A stretch of DNA of 64,000 nt from Weimeria sp002480925 (GCF_052064335.1 NZ_JBQHVU010000011.1:22482-86481); one strand, 5' to 3'; positions 35,315-44,185 are shown, counted from the first letter of the stretch. The notes: a model not told the origin generated them from the letters alone. Numbers and translations are program-made.

Positions 35315-35387
35315 GCGCGATTAGCTCAGCTGGCAGAGCACCTGACTCTTAATCAGGGTGTCCAGGGTTCGAACCCCTGATCGCGCA
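35315..35387 (+). tRNA. tRNA-Lys (anticodon CTT)
   Basis: 73 nt. Acceptor arms GCGCGAT and ATCGCGC, anticodon loop CTCTTAA, T-loop GTTCGAACC. No encoded CCA. Confidence 0.95.
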
Positions 35388-35393
35388 GCAGAA

Positions 35394-35438
35394 GGTCCTT
35401 GTTCTGTGAACTGCTTGCGGAACATGGGCTTTTTTTTT
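35394..35438 (+). terminator. Terminator after tRNA-Lys
   Basis: GGTCCTTGTTC pairs with GGAACATGGGC with a mismatch and a G-U, followed by nine T residues (35430-35438). Confidence 0.75.
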
Positions 35439-35462
35439 CGCGTATTAATTGAGCGGGGACAT

Positions 35463-35520
35463 GAGCATACAGTATGCGGGAATGAAGCGCTAGTGCTTCA
35501 TCCCCGCATGCTGTATGCTC
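35463..35520. repeat. Long perfect-like hairpin
   Basis: Arms of about 27 bases, GAGCATACAGTATGCGGG.. and ..CCCGCATGCTGTATGCTC, pair with two mismatches (G-U compatible) around GAAGCGCTAGTGCTTC. It stands directly before the palindrome array and is preceded by GCGGGGACAT, the inverse of ATGTCCCCGC found in each array unit. Confidence 0.88.
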
Positions 35521-35521
35521 A

Positions 35522-35826
35522 GCATTCGCGCGAAAGCGCGAATGAGCAGTCGCAGAGCGACTGCGAATGTCCCCGCGAGGAAGAAGGCGATGGATGCATT
35601 CGCGCGAAAGCGCGAATGAGCAGTCGCAAAGCGACTGCGAATGTCCCCGCGAAGAAGAAGGCAATGGATGCATTCGCGCGAAAGCGCGAATGAGCAGTCG
35701 CAAAGCGACTGCGAATGCCCCCGCGGAGAAGAAGGCGACAGATGCATTCGCGCGAAAGCGCGAATGAGCAGTCGCAGAGCGAGAGCGAATGTCCCCCGCG
35801 TGGAAGAGTGCGATGGATGCATTCAC
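35522..35826. repeat. 74-bp tandem array of paired palindromes
   Basis: Four units begin at 35522, 35596, 35670 and 35744 (GCATTCGCGCG), with the start of a fifth at 35819. Each unit contains ATTCGCGCGAAAGCGCGAAT (20-base palindrome) and GCAGTCGCAGAGCGACTGC (palindrome), then ATGTCCCCGCG and a GAAGAAGGCGATGGAT spacer. Units are almost identical; the last carries changes in the second palindrome (GCGAGAGC). Open frames crossing it on both strands are artefacts of the repeat. Confidence 0.95.
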
Positions 35827-35856
35827 TATCATTTATATATATTATAAGGAGAACAA

Positions 35857-36504
35857 ATGAGACTACGAAATATCCCTGGTGCCAGAGAGCATGTGGCTGA
35901 AAGCACTTTTACTATAAATGAGCCGGAAAGATACAGGGGACATTTCAGTGATCTGTTTGACGGAAGGCCAGTCCAGATAGAAATTGGAATGGGTAAAGGA
36001 GCATTTATCACTGAAAAGGCCAGGCAGAACCCCGAAAAGGGCTTTATAGGAATAGAAATGTATTCGTCGGTGCTTTTAAGAGGACTGGAGAAGGTAGAAG
36101 TCATGGAGGAGCCGCCGGAGAACCTCAGGATGATCTGCATGGATGCAAGGGAAATAGATCAGGTTTTTGATGAAGGAGAAATAGACAGGATCTATCTGAA
36201 CTTCTCGGATCCATGGCCCAAGGAGAGACATGCAAAGAGACGGCTTACCCATCATAGTTTTCTTGATAAATATCACAGGATCCTGAAGGAAAATGGGATA
36301 GTAGAGTTCAAGACAGATAATAAGGGACTGTTTGAATTCTCAGTTGAGGAGGTCGAGGAGCACGAGGGCTTTAAGGTAATAAGCATTACAAGAGATCTCC
36401 ATCATGATGATGAACAGATGAAGGACAATATCATGACGGAGTATGAAAAAAAGTTTTCAGGACTTGGAAATAAGATCTGCAGGATGGTTTTTCAGAAGAT
36501 CTGA
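35857..36504 (+). CDS. trmB: tRNA (guanine46-N7)-methyltransferase TrmB
   Basis: 215 aa. SAM-binding IEIGMGKGAFITE near residue 40, and the diagnostic LNFSDPWPKERHAKRRLTH near 115-135, then EFKTDNKGLFEFS. AAGGAG precedes the ATG. It lies right after the palindrome array, so its transcript may carry those hairpins in the leader. Confidence 0.96.
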   Translation: MRLRNIPGAREHVAESTFTINEPERYRGHFSDLFDGRPVQIEIGMGKGAFITEKARQNPEKGFIGIEMYSSVLLRGLEKVEVMEEPPENLRMICMDAREIDQVFDEGEIDRIYLNFSDPWPKERHAKRRLTHHSFLDKYHRILKENGIVEFKTDNKGLFEFSVEEVEEHEGFKVISITRDLHHDDEQMKDNIMTEYEKKFSGLGNKICRMVFQKI

Positions 36505-36536
36505 GAATAGAAACTTGATTTCAAATAAAAGTTTTT

Positions 36537-36578
36537 AAGTTATCCACATTTTGTCAACAAAACGTGGATAACTTTTTT
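36537..36578. terminator. Bidirectional terminator containing a DnaA box
   Basis: AAGTTATCCAC (36537-36547) pairs with GTGGATAACTT (36564-36574), with T runs on both strands, between convergent trmB and dacA. The left arm includes TTATCCACA (36540-36548), the exact DnaA-box consensus; the right arm holds its near-inverse, CGTGGATAA. Confidence 0.85.
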
Positions 36579-37965
36579 ATTTTCTCTGATTATTTCGAAT
36601 CTTCTTGTATTTGATTCGGCCCTTCTTTTCAGAGTAGGAATCACGGCGCTTTTTATTGACTGCCCAGATAATGTTTCTGAAAAGGAAGAAGATGCCGATG
36701 GCAATGGCAAGAGCGACAAGAGCGGCAATAATTATCAGAAGTACATTGAGCTGGAGCACTGGAGAGCCTGCGCCCTTTGAGGCAGAAAGATTATGGAAGG
36801 GATAGAGAGAATTCCTGGACTCAGTGGAGTTGAGCCGGCAGCTGCCGATCCTTTTATTGCCATATGTAAAGACGAGAAGACCGACAATGCTCTTGTCAGA
36901 GGAGGCGGATTTCTCAACAGTAAGCTTTACGTCAGACGGGTCTGCCTTCTTAGGAAGCATCACGCTGGCATCCTGGTCAGGAGCGATAAGAGTCGAGTCG
37001 GCACCGTAGAGAGTATTACCTAGAAGATCTGTAGACTGAGAAAGATCCTTAAGCTCGGAGATTTTTACATATTTGAAGTTCTTGAAGCCCCAGTCAAGTA
37101 GCTTTCTTGTATCATTCCAGTGGTCTGGATTCTTTGCACACATTACGACACAAACAAGAGTCATGCCGTTCTTTTTGCCATAGGTCACAAGAGTCGAATG
37201 AGCCTTGGTAGTATAGCCGGTCTTGCCTCCGACACAGTAATCGTAGAGATAACGTGAGGTGTGGTAGAAATTCAGCATACAGTGATGATTGTTAAGATAG
37301 GTCTTGTCCTTGTGCTTGTTGGTAGGCGGGATGATATAGTGCTTTGTGCCGCAGATCCTGGCAAAGGTCGGATTCTGGTAGGCAGCCCTTGAAATCCTTG
37401 CCATATCAAGAGCAGTAGTCCAGTGTTCATCGTCCGGCAGACCATTAGGATTGTGGAAATGTGTATGAGTGCAGCCAAGCTCCCTGGCCTTGTCATTCAT
37501 CATCTTGATGAAGTTCTCCTCAGTGCCGCCGACATGCTCGGCAATGGCCCAGGCACATTCGTTGGCAGATTCGAGCATCATACCGTAAAGGGTTTCCTCC
37601 ATGGTCATTTTTTCACCGACATCACGAGAGATGGATGAGGTACCACCATAGCTTTCGGCGACGGCCTTCTGGGAAAAGGTCACAGTTTCGGAAAGGTCTG
37701 AATGCTCAAGGGCTACAAGAGCAGTCATAATCTTAGTGATGCTGGCAGGATAATGCTTTGTGTTTCCCTTTTTGTCGTAGAGAATTGTCCCGCTGTCCAC
37801 ATCCATAAGAACAGCAGACTTGGAACCGACCTTGGGACCATCAGGCCACTTGACCTGAGAAGAGGAGCTGGTATCTGAGGCCCTTACTGTGGTCATGGAA
37901 GAAGCGGTTGAAATGATAACAGAGCTGGCAAGACAAAGGATGCCGATAATTTTTTTGATATTCAT
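36577..37965 (-). CDS. D-alanyl-D-alanine carboxypeptidase (DacA/DacF type)
   Basis: 462 aa. Signal peptide at the N-terminus (MNIKKIIGILCLASSVIIST). Penicillin-binding motifs: SxxK in PASITKIMTAL, SxN in ESANECAWA, KTG in GGKTGYTTKA. A C-terminal membrane helix (LNVLLIIIAALVALAIAIG) is followed by a basic tail. It trims peptidoglycan pentapeptides, outside the membrane. No Shine-Dalgarno sequence precedes the ATG. Confidence 0.95.
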   Translation of the reverse strand: MNIKKIIGILCLASSVIISTASSMTTVRASDTSSSSQVKWPDGPKVGSKSAVLMDVDSGTILYDKKGNTKHYPASITKIMTALVALEHSDLSETVTFSQKAVAESYGGTSSISRDVGEKMTMEETLYGMMLESANECAWAIAEHVGGTEENFIKMMNDKARELGCTHTHFHNPNGLPDDEHWTTALDMARISRAAYQNPTFARICGTKHYIIPPTNKHKDKTYLNNHHCMLNFYHTSRYLYDYCVGGKTGYTTKAHSTLVTYGKKNGMTLVCVVMCAKNPDHWNDTRKLLDWGFKNFKYVKISELKDLSQSTDLLGNTLYGADSTLIAPDQDASVMLPKKADPSDVKLTVEKSASSDKSIVGLLVFTYGNKRIGSCRLNSTESRNSLYPFHNLSASKGAGSPVLQLNVLLIIIAALVALAIAIGIFFLFRNIIWAVNKKRRDSYSEKKGRIKYKKIRNNQRK

Positions 37966-38062
37966 AGTGTTATAATAAGAAATAAAACAACGGGTTACAT
38001 AACTATTTATTTACTATAGTTCAAAATAGCTAAAAATTCAACAACCACGGGATAATCTATGT

Positions 38063-38068
38063 TATAAT
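38063..38068 (+). promoter_or_regulatory. -10 element before the AbiE-like pair
   Basis: TATAAT, 50 bp before the start of the AbiEi-like gene; a TTCAAC about 17 bp upstream could be the -35. Confidence 0.45.
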
Positions 38069-38117
38069 CTGTGGTAAAAGTGTAGTATTGATCGAAGGGA
38101 TATATATCAGAGGAAAT

Positions 38118-38759
38118 ATGTCAGAAGAGATTCCAATGTACAGGGAAGAAAAGAGAACCTATGACCTGGAGCGTATAGAGGCTCTTATAGAGGAGAATGG
38201 AGGCCTGGCACGAACAAGCCAGATTACCGGTGAGCTCGGAGTCGATTACAGGAGGCTGCAGCAGTTCGTAGCTGAGGGCAGTCTTACAAAGATCAGAAAC
38301 GGCGCATATACATACAGTAAGGACAGGATATCCGAGGAAAGGCTCATATATGCTCTTTTTCATCAGGATGGGGTGCTTACCATGGAAAGCGCCCTCTATT
38401 ACCATGGATATCTGAAGCAGAGGCCCTATGGCTGGTCGATAGCAATAGATAAGAACGCGAGCAAGTCCAGGTTCAAGCTCTGCTATCCTATAGTCAAGCC
38501 ATATTATACAAAGGAGAATGTCCTTAAGACAGGAGTCATGACACTTGACAGAAAGGACTTTCCTATGAAGATATATGACAAGGACAGGCTGATCTGTGAT
38601 GTGCTTAAGTATCAGGAGAAAATGGACAGGAAGGAGTTCAGGGAGGGAGTGTTCTCCTATATCAGGGACGAGGACAAGAATGTTGTCAACCTAATGAAAT
38701 ACGCGAAGGAGAGGCAGGTCATTGCCAAGGTCAGGAATATGATCGGAGTGTGGCTGTAG
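38118..38759 (+). CDS. AbiEi-like antitoxin/transcriptional regulator
   Basis: About 213 aa. The N-terminal winged helix-turn-helix (LIEENGGLARTSQITGELGV and DYRRLQQFVAEGSLTKIRNG) is followed by the AbiEi-type segment LIYALFHQDGVLTMESALYY and GVMTLDRKDFPMKIYDKDRL. These proteins autorepress and are the antitoxin of type IV AbiE systems. GAGG precedes this ATG; the frame is open ten codons further upstream. The next gene is an AbiEii-like partner. Confidence 0.85.
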   Translation: MSEEIPMYREEKRTYDLERIEALIEENGGLARTSQITGELGVDYRRLQQFVAEGSLTKIRNGAYTYSKDRISEERLIYALFHQDGVLTMESALYYHGYLKQRPYGWSIAIDKNASKSRFKLCYPIVKPYYTKENVLKTGVMTLDRKDFPMKIYDKDRLICDVLKYQEKMDRKEFREGVFSYIRDEDKNVVNLMKYAKERQVIAKVRNMIGVWL

Positions 38760-38761
38760 TG

Positions 38762-39649
38762 ATGAGAAAGGAAGAACTGAGAGAATTTTCAGCCGAGAAT
38801 CAGATACCTTTCCGGCAGGTCCTGGGATGGTATGTGAGCGGGCTACTGCTTCATCTGATAAGTGAGACCGGATTTCTCGAAAGGATGATAATAGTCTCTC
38901 CAGTTTCGCTTAATCCTGACCAGGACCTGCATATACTTGAAGAAGGTATCAGGGCATATTATCTTCCGAATCAGGAATATGCCAGTGAAAGAAACTTTGT
39001 CCCGGGATGCCCCTACAGAGCGGATTTCAGGGAAAGACTTCTTCTTATGCTGCAGAGAGAGGCGATGAGGGCAGGCTATCCTCTGGAAATAAGGGTCATT
39101 TCAAGGGACAGAAGAGTCGGCATCTACTACGATCAGATGTATGTCCCGCTGGATGTCATTATAGAGGAAAATCAAATAGATGGTGGCCAGGAGATAAGAA
39201 CAGAGGAAGAGGTGGAATACTTTGACCCTGAAATAAAAGCTATAAGGCTCTTTAGTCTTTCCCCAGCTATGAGGTCAGCCCTTCTTGTGAAGAATATACT
39301 TGAAAGGCTGGAGCTTGACAGCGAAATGGAGGACTATCTATACCTTTATGACATTCTCACAAAGGAGACAGTATCAGCCAGGGAGGCCTGCTGGGCAATA
39401 AGAGATCTGACAGGAGCAAAAAGTGTTGGACTAGATGAGGCCTTTAAGCAGCTTAAGACTTATGACAAAAACAGCTATATGAAAAGAAAATGGAAGGTCC
39501 TTCTCAGAAGACATGGACAAAGGGAGCCGGTCTGGGAGAAAGTGATTGGACTTGTAGTAAGGTTTACGGAGCCTGTCATAGGAAGCCTTGAGAATGATCA
39601 GCCGTTCTTCGGTGAATGGATGCCTGAGCTAGGGAGATATCTCGAATAA
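38762..39649 (+). CDS. AbiEii-like protein with altered nucleotidyltransferase motif
   Basis: About 295 aa. The C-terminal half resembles AbiEii toxins: SALLVKNILERLELDSEMED then YLYLYD, and SYMKRKWKVLLRRHG with EKVIGLVVRFTEPVIGSL. In the N-terminal half, where AbiEii has GG(T/x) and a D-x-D pair, I read QVLGWYVSGLLLHLISETGF and no DxD, so the nucleotidyltransferase site looks lost. In-frame GTG codons lie just before the ATG (38750, 38759). It follows the AbiEi-like gene by two bases and is joined to the decarboxylase gene by TAATG. Confidence 0.7.
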   Translation: MRKEELREFSAENQIPFRQVLGWYVSGLLLHLISETGFLERMIIVSPVSLNPDQDLHILEEGIRAYYLPNQEYASERNFVPGCPYRADFRERLLLMLQREAMRAGYPLEIRVISRDRRVGIYYDQMYVPLDVIIEENQIDGGQEIRTEEEVEYFDPEIKAIRLFSLSPAMRSALLVKNILERLELDSEMEDYLYLYDILTKETVSAREACWAIRDLTGAKSVGLDEAFKQLKTYDKNSYMKRKWKVLLRRHGQREPVWEKVIGLVVRFTEPVIGSLENDQPFFGEWMPELGRYLE

Positions 39650-41028
39650 TGGAGTTACTTAAAAAACTTGAAGAACTAAAACAGGATGATCCATATCCCA
39701 TGCATATGCCGGGACATAAGAGGGTAGCCCTGTCCTTTCCCTGTGTTTATGATATAGACATTACGGAGATAAATGGCTATGATAATCTCCATGCCCCGAC
39801 CGGTATCATAAAAAAGCTCTCGGATGAGGTGGCAGAGATGTATGGAGCGGATCACGCCTTTCTTTCTGTGGGCGGATCTACTGATATGAATCTGACAGCC
39901 ATCTTTGCGGCTACAAGGCCTGGGGATAAGATACTTATAGCAAGAAACAGTCATAAAAGCGTTTATCATGCGGCGATCCTAAGGAACGCAGATGCCTGCT
40001 ATGCCATGCCGGAGATAGCCGGAGGTGAGATAGCGGCGGAGATAAGCCCCATTGAGATAGAGAGATGCTTTGCAAGAGATCCTGATATAAGGGCCTGTGT
40101 GATCACATCACCGACCTATGAGGGCGTGATCTCGGATATAGAGGCCATAGCAGGTATCTGCCACAGGCATGGAGTTCCTCTTATAGTGGATGCGGCACAC
40201 GGAGCCCACCTCGGCTTTCCGGGCTTTGGCACGAATCCAATAGGTCAGCATGCAGATGCCGTTATACTTAGTCTCCATAAGACACTGCCGTCACTTACAC
40301 AGACAGGCTGTCTGCTTATAAATGATGACAGTCTGATAGATAAGGAGAGAATAATAAAATACTTTAACTATTTTGAAACAAGCTCTCCATCCTATGTGCT
40401 GATGGCAGGTATAGACAGGTGTGTGACATATATAAGGGAGCATGGAGAAAAGGGCTTTTCGGACTACCGCAGCAGGCTTAACAGGCTTAGGAGCGATCTT
40501 ATGGCAGTGCCAGGGATAAGTCTTTTCAGGACAGAGCGCTATGACGATTCCAAGCTTGTCATTCGTATGAGGGGCAGGAGCGGGACTGAGATCGAGGAGA
40601 TCCTTAGGAAAGGAAAAATAGAGGCAGAAATGTCATCTCTTAACTATGTTATCTGCATGACATCGCTTATGGATACGAATGAGGGATTTGACCGGCTGCT
40701 TGAAGTACTTAAAAGGGCAGCAGGAGAAGATCTCCCGGATGAGAGCGGGAGATCAGAGGGAATATACGATATCTGTCCAAAAAAGAAGGACAGGATAGGG
40801 ATAGCTGAGAGCAGAGCAACAAAAAGGGTTCCGATAGAAAAGGCAGAGGGCATGGAAAGCGGAGCCATAGTAACGGTCTATCCGCCTGGAATCCCTCTTA
40901 TAGTTCCCGGTGAGATATTTGACAGAGATGTGATAAAAAGGATAGAGGAAGCCCTTGGGAAGGGGCTCTTCGTCGAGGGAATAAAGGATAATGGCCTTGA
41001 GGTAATAGATTCAGGGTCCTGCTTATAA
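39649..41028 (+). CDS. Orn/Lys/Arg decarboxylase family PLP enzyme
   Basis: 459 aa, shorter than SpeA/CadA (700 or more) and like Bacillus YaaO. DPYPMHMPGHKR is the family N-terminus; LSVGGSTDMNLTAIFAA and VDAAHGAHLGF are fold blocks; LSLHKTLPSLTQTG holds the Schiff-base lysine; EGIYDI, VYPPGIPLIVPGEI close the C-terminal domain. It makes a polyamine precursor; the substrate cannot be read. In Bacillus this gene neighbours tmk and yaaR, as here. Confidence 0.9.
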   Translation: MELLKKLEELKQDDPYPMHMPGHKRVALSFPCVYDIDITEINGYDNLHAPTGIIKKLSDEVAEMYGADHAFLSVGGSTDMNLTAIFAATRPGDKILIARNSHKSVYHAAILRNADACYAMPEIAGGEIAAEISPIEIERCFARDPDIRACVITSPTYEGVISDIEAIAGICHRHGVPLIVDAAHGAHLGFPGFGTNPIGQHADAVILSLHKTLPSLTQTGCLLINDDSLIDKERIIKYFNYFETSSPSYVLMAGIDRCVTYIREHGEKGFSDYRSRLNRLRSDLMAVPGISLFRTERYDDSKLVIRMRGRSGTEIEEILRKGKIEAEMSSLNYVICMTSLMDTNEGFDRLLEVLKRAAGEDLPDESGRSEGIYDICPKKKDRIGIAESRATKRVPIEKAEGMESGAIVTVYPPGIPLIVPGEIFDRDVIKRIEEALGKGLFVEGIKDNGLEVIDSGSCL

Positions 41029-41036
41029 ACGTGCAT

Positions 41037-41624
41037 ATGAAAAGAATTTATGTTATCATAGGGAAGAGTGCATCGGGAAAGGATACTATAGCAAAGAGGC
41101 TCCTTGATGACAGAGAGCTTGGTTTGGCAGGGATAGTTCCATATACGACCCGCCCGATAAGGGAGGGCGAGATCAATGGTAAGGATTATTTTTTTACAGA
41201 CCAGGGAAAGCTTGATGCGCTGAGGGAGAGGGGAAAGGTGATCGAGAGCAGGACCTATCAGACGGTTTACGGTGACTGGACATATTTCACAGTAGACGAC
41301 GGACAGATAGATCTGAGCAGAAGGGACAGCCTGACAGTCGGAACTCTGGAATCCTATATGAGCTTTTGCAGATACTTCGGCGAGGAAAGAGTCCTGCCGA
41401 TATATATAGAGGTAGAGGATGGGGAAAGGCTTGAAAGGGCCCTGCAGAGAGAAAGAAAAGAGAAAAGACCTAAGTATCAGGAGCTGTGCCGGAGATTTCT
41501 TTCAGACAGCAGGGACTTCTCGGATCAGAAACTAAAGGAAGCGGGGATCCGGGAACGCTTTGTAAACGAGAATATAGATAAAACGGTTTCAGAGATAAGA
41601 AAGCTTATCAGACAGAGGACATGA
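41037..41624 (+). CDS. Guanylate kinase-like protein
   Basis: About 195 aa. P-loop GKSASGKDTI, then VPYTTRPIREGEINGKDYFF, as in guanylate kinases (GMP to GDP). The P-loop has SASGKD rather than SGAGKST. It takes the place of tmk in the Bacillus gene order. A GTG codon two triplets upstream is possible. It follows the decarboxylase by 8 bp with no clear ribosome-binding site. Confidence 0.8.
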   Translation: MKRIYVIIGKSASGKDTIAKRLLDDRELGLAGIVPYTTRPIREGEINGKDYFFTDQGKLDALRERGKVIESRTYQTVYGDWTYFTVDDGQIDLSRRDSLTVGTLESYMSFCRYFGEERVLPIYIEVEDGERLERALQRERKEKRPKYQELCRRFLSDSRDFSDQKLKEAGIRERFVNENIDKTVSEIRKLIRQRT

Positions 41625-41625
41625 T

Positions 41626-42066
41626 ATGGATATAAAGATCAATCCACTGAATCAGACAAGTACTGATAACAAAACCGAAAAGTCCCAGAAGACCGACAGC
41701 GAATTCAGATTTACCCTTACCGAAAAGATAAAGGATACAGATCTGAAGGAGAAGCTAAACGACCTTATGGGAAAGATCGATGAGCAGGGGAAGAAGCTTG
41801 CCGATCATATGGACATAAAGGACATGAAGAAGTACCGTGGACTGGTAAAGGATTTCATAAATGAGGTCGTAAACCGCTCCCATAGCTTCAGTCGTGACAA
41901 CTTTCTCGACAGAAGAGGAAGACACAGGGTTTATGGTATGATAAAGCTGGTAGATAAGAATCTGGACGACCTGGCCCAGGAGCTTGTATCAGATGAGAAG
42001 GATCATCTTTCCATACTTGGAAGGGTCGATGAGATCCGCGGACTGCTTCTAGATATATCGACATGA
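41626..42066 (+). CDS. yaaR: YaaR (DUF327) family protein
   Basis: 146 aa. A helical protein with KKYRGLVKDFINEVVNRSHS and GMIKLVDKNLDDLAQELVS, the YaaR core. It lies directly before holB and ricT, as in Bacillus. One base separates it from the kinase gene. Function unknown. Confidence 0.9.
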   Translation: MDIKINPLNQTSTDNKTEKSQKTDSEFRFTLTEKIKDTDLKEKLNDLMGKIDEQGKKLADHMDIKDMKKYRGLVKDFINEVVNRSHSFSRDNFLDRRGRHRVYGMIKLVDKNLDDLAQELVSDEKDHLSILGRVDEIRGLLLDIST

Positions 42067-43070
42067 AGAATCTGGATCAGATAATAGGGCAGCAGGCTGT
42101 GGTAAGGCATCTCGAAAATGCGCTTTCTGACGGGAAGATATCCCAGGCCTACCTGATAACAGGTGAGGAGGGAATGGGAAAAAAGACAATAGCAAGGGCC
42201 TTTGCCGCAGCATTGCTGTGCGAGGACAGGAAGCAGGGCAGCTACCTAAGCTGCGGACGCTGCAGGAGCTGCCATCAGATCGAAACAGACAATCATCCTG
42301 ACCTTAAGGTCATAGCTCACGAGAAGCCTCAGATCATAAGCGTAGATGAGATCAGGAACCAGGTCGTCTCGGATGTGGATATAAGGCCATATCAGAATGG
42401 GAGAAAGGTCTATATAATACCTGATGCCCAGCTGATGAATGAGCAGGCCCAGAATGCCCTGTTGAAAACCCTCGAGGAGCCGCCTGACTATGCAGTCATC
42501 ATCCTTCTTTCCACAAATGAAAATATGATGCTTAGCACCATAAGGTCACGCTGCATACGGCTTCCTCTGTCGCCTCTTCCTGAGGAGACCATAAAGGAGG
42601 CGCTAAGGACGGACTATCATATACCTGATTACAGGGCTGATCAGATAGTGAGATTTGCAAGAGGAAATCTTGGAAAAAGTGTTGAGATGGCTCAGGAGGA
42701 TGATTTCCTTAATGACCTGCACAAGGCAGGAGAAATAATGAGTCAGGTAGTCAGAAGGCCAAGCTACGAATGGAGCGAATACATAGAGCTTCTTACAGAG
42801 GATAAGAGCAGATATGATTTCTATCTGGGGCTCTTTATCGATTATTACAGGGATATACTTCTGCTGAAGGCCGGTGGCGATCCAAGGCGGCTTATGTTTT
42901 TTGATGAGGAGGATACGATAAGGGAAGAGGCAGGAGGCTATGGATTTCCGGGACTATTGGAATGCGAGCAGGCTTTATTTCTTGCACAGAAGCGTCTTAA
43001 GGAGAATGTAAAGCCCGAGCTTGTCTTCTTTGAATTGTTCCAGGCCCTGAGTGATAACTACGAACGGTAG
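42063..43070 (+). CDS. holB: DNA polymerase III delta' subunit
   Basis: 335 aa. Clamp-loader AAA+ fold: ITGEEGMGKKTIARAFA (Walker A), a zinc ribbon CGRCRSCHQIETDNHPD, and LLKTLEEPPDYAVIILLSTN. DnaX-like in the first half. The ATG overlaps the yaaR stop. The SRC arginine finger motif is present as IRSRCIRLPL. Confidence 0.94.
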   Translation: MKNLDQIIGQQAVVRHLENALSDGKISQAYLITGEEGMGKKTIARAFAAALLCEDRKQGSYLSCGRCRSCHQIETDNHPDLKVIAHEKPQIISVDEIRNQVVSDVDIRPYQNGRKVYIIPDAQLMNEQAQNALLKTLEEPPDYAVIILLSTNENMMLSTIRSRCIRLPLSPLPEETIKEALRTDYHIPDYRADQIVRFARGNLGKSVEMAQEDDFLNDLHKAGEIMSQVVRRPSYEWSEYIELLTEDKSRYDFYLGLFIDYYRDILLLKAGGDPRRLMFFDEEDTIREEAGGYGFPGLLECEQALFLAQKRLKENVKPELVFFELFQALSDNYER

Positions 43071-43084
43071 AAAGGTAATATATA

Positions 43085-44185
43085 ATGCCAAAGGTAACAG
43101 CTGTAAGGCTTAAGTTAGCCGGGAATAACAAGTACTATGATCCAGAGGATCTTGACCTTAGGATAGGAGATAAGGTCATTGTAGATACTGATAAAGGAGA
43201 AGAGGTAGGAGAGATAACCATACCTGTGATTGAGGTCACTGATGACAGGATAAAGGCTCCTCTCGGAAGTATAAAGAGGATCTGTACAAAGGAGGATCTG
43301 GACCAGTACGCAGAGAACAGGCGGCTTGAGACAGAGGCTTTTGCTATCTGCAAGGATAAGATAAGACACCACGGCCTTGAAATGAAGCTTATCAGGGCTG
43401 ACTATACCTTTGACAGAAGAAAGCTTACATTCTATTTTTCTGCGGATGGCAGGGTCGATTTCAGGGCTCTGGTAAAGGATCTGGCTCAGGAATTCAGGAC
43501 AAGGATAGAGCTGCGTCAGATAGGTGTAAGGGATGAGACCAGGATACTTGGAGGACTGGGAGTCTGTGGAAGGCCGCTCTGCTGCAGGACCTATCTGACT
43601 GATTTTTCACCGGTATCCATAAAGATGGCCAAGGAGCAGAATCTTTCGCTGAATCCGACCAAGATATCAGGAGTCTGCGGGAGGCTTATGTGCTGTCTTA
43701 ACAACGAGGAGGAGGCATATGAGTATCTGAACAGGAAGATGCCGCGCCGTGGAGACCTTGCAGTTACAGCCGATGGAGAGGCCGGAACAGTCTGCAATGT
43801 AAATATACTCCGTCAGAAGATAGCGGTCCTTTTTGAAAAAAATGATGTGAAGGAGATAAAGGAATTCAATGCCGACCAGCTCACCTGTACTCCAAAGAAG
43901 TACAGGAAGCAGGAGGAGGAAAGACTTGCAAGGGAGAGGGAGAAAGAAAAGGAGGCCATTGACCAGGCAGCGCTTGAGGAATCGGAGGAAACCGCAGGGG
44001 CCACTGGTTCAGATAAAAGGGAAAACAAGGACGTAAAGAGACACGAGGGCAACCGCAGAAAAAACGGCAACCAGAAAAACAGAAGGAATAATACCCGGAG
44101 AGGCCCTGGTAAGGAAAACAAAGGAAAGAACGTAAGGAACGGAGGATATTCCCATCAGGGCGGTGACAAGAATGAAGGAAACTGA
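43085..44185 (+). CDS. ricT: PSP1-domain protein RicT (YaaT)
   Basis: 366 aa. PSP1 domain with GGLGVCGRPLCCRTYL and ISGVCGRLMCCLNNEEEAYE, the cysteine-rich motif that binds Fe-S clusters in the Ric complex. This complex adjusts RNase Y action. After about residue 280 comes a charged tail rich in Lys, Asn, Arg and Glu, probably disordered, longer than in Bacillus (about 275 aa). Confidence 0.92.
   Translation: MPKVTAVRLKLAGNNKYYDPEDLDLRIGDKVIVDTDKGEEVGEITIPVIEVTDDRIKAPLGSIKRICTKEDLDQYAENRRLETEAFAICKDKIRHHGLEMKLIRADYTFDRRKLTFYFSADGRVDFRALVKDLAQEFRTRIELRQIGVRDETRILGGLGVCGRPLCCRTYLTDFSPVSIKMAKEQNLSLNPTKISGVCGRLMCCLNNEEEAYEYLNRKMPRRGDLAVTADGEAGTVCNVNILRQKIAVLFEKNDVKEIKEFNADQLTCTPKKYRKQEEERLAREREKEKEAIDQAALEESEETAGATGSDKRENKDVKRHEGNRRKNGNQKNRRNNTRRGPGKENKGKNVRNGGYSHQGGDKNEGN

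Noticed and set aside
35353..35900. Open frames of 60-160 codons on both strands around 35.4-35.9 kb
   Set aside because: They are read-throughs of the 74-bp palindrome array (unit length 74 changes the frame each time); no ribosome-binding sites or domain content.
37460..37640. Plus-strand open frames inside the carboxypeptidase gene
   Set aside because: Complementary shadows of the minus-strand gene, without start signals.
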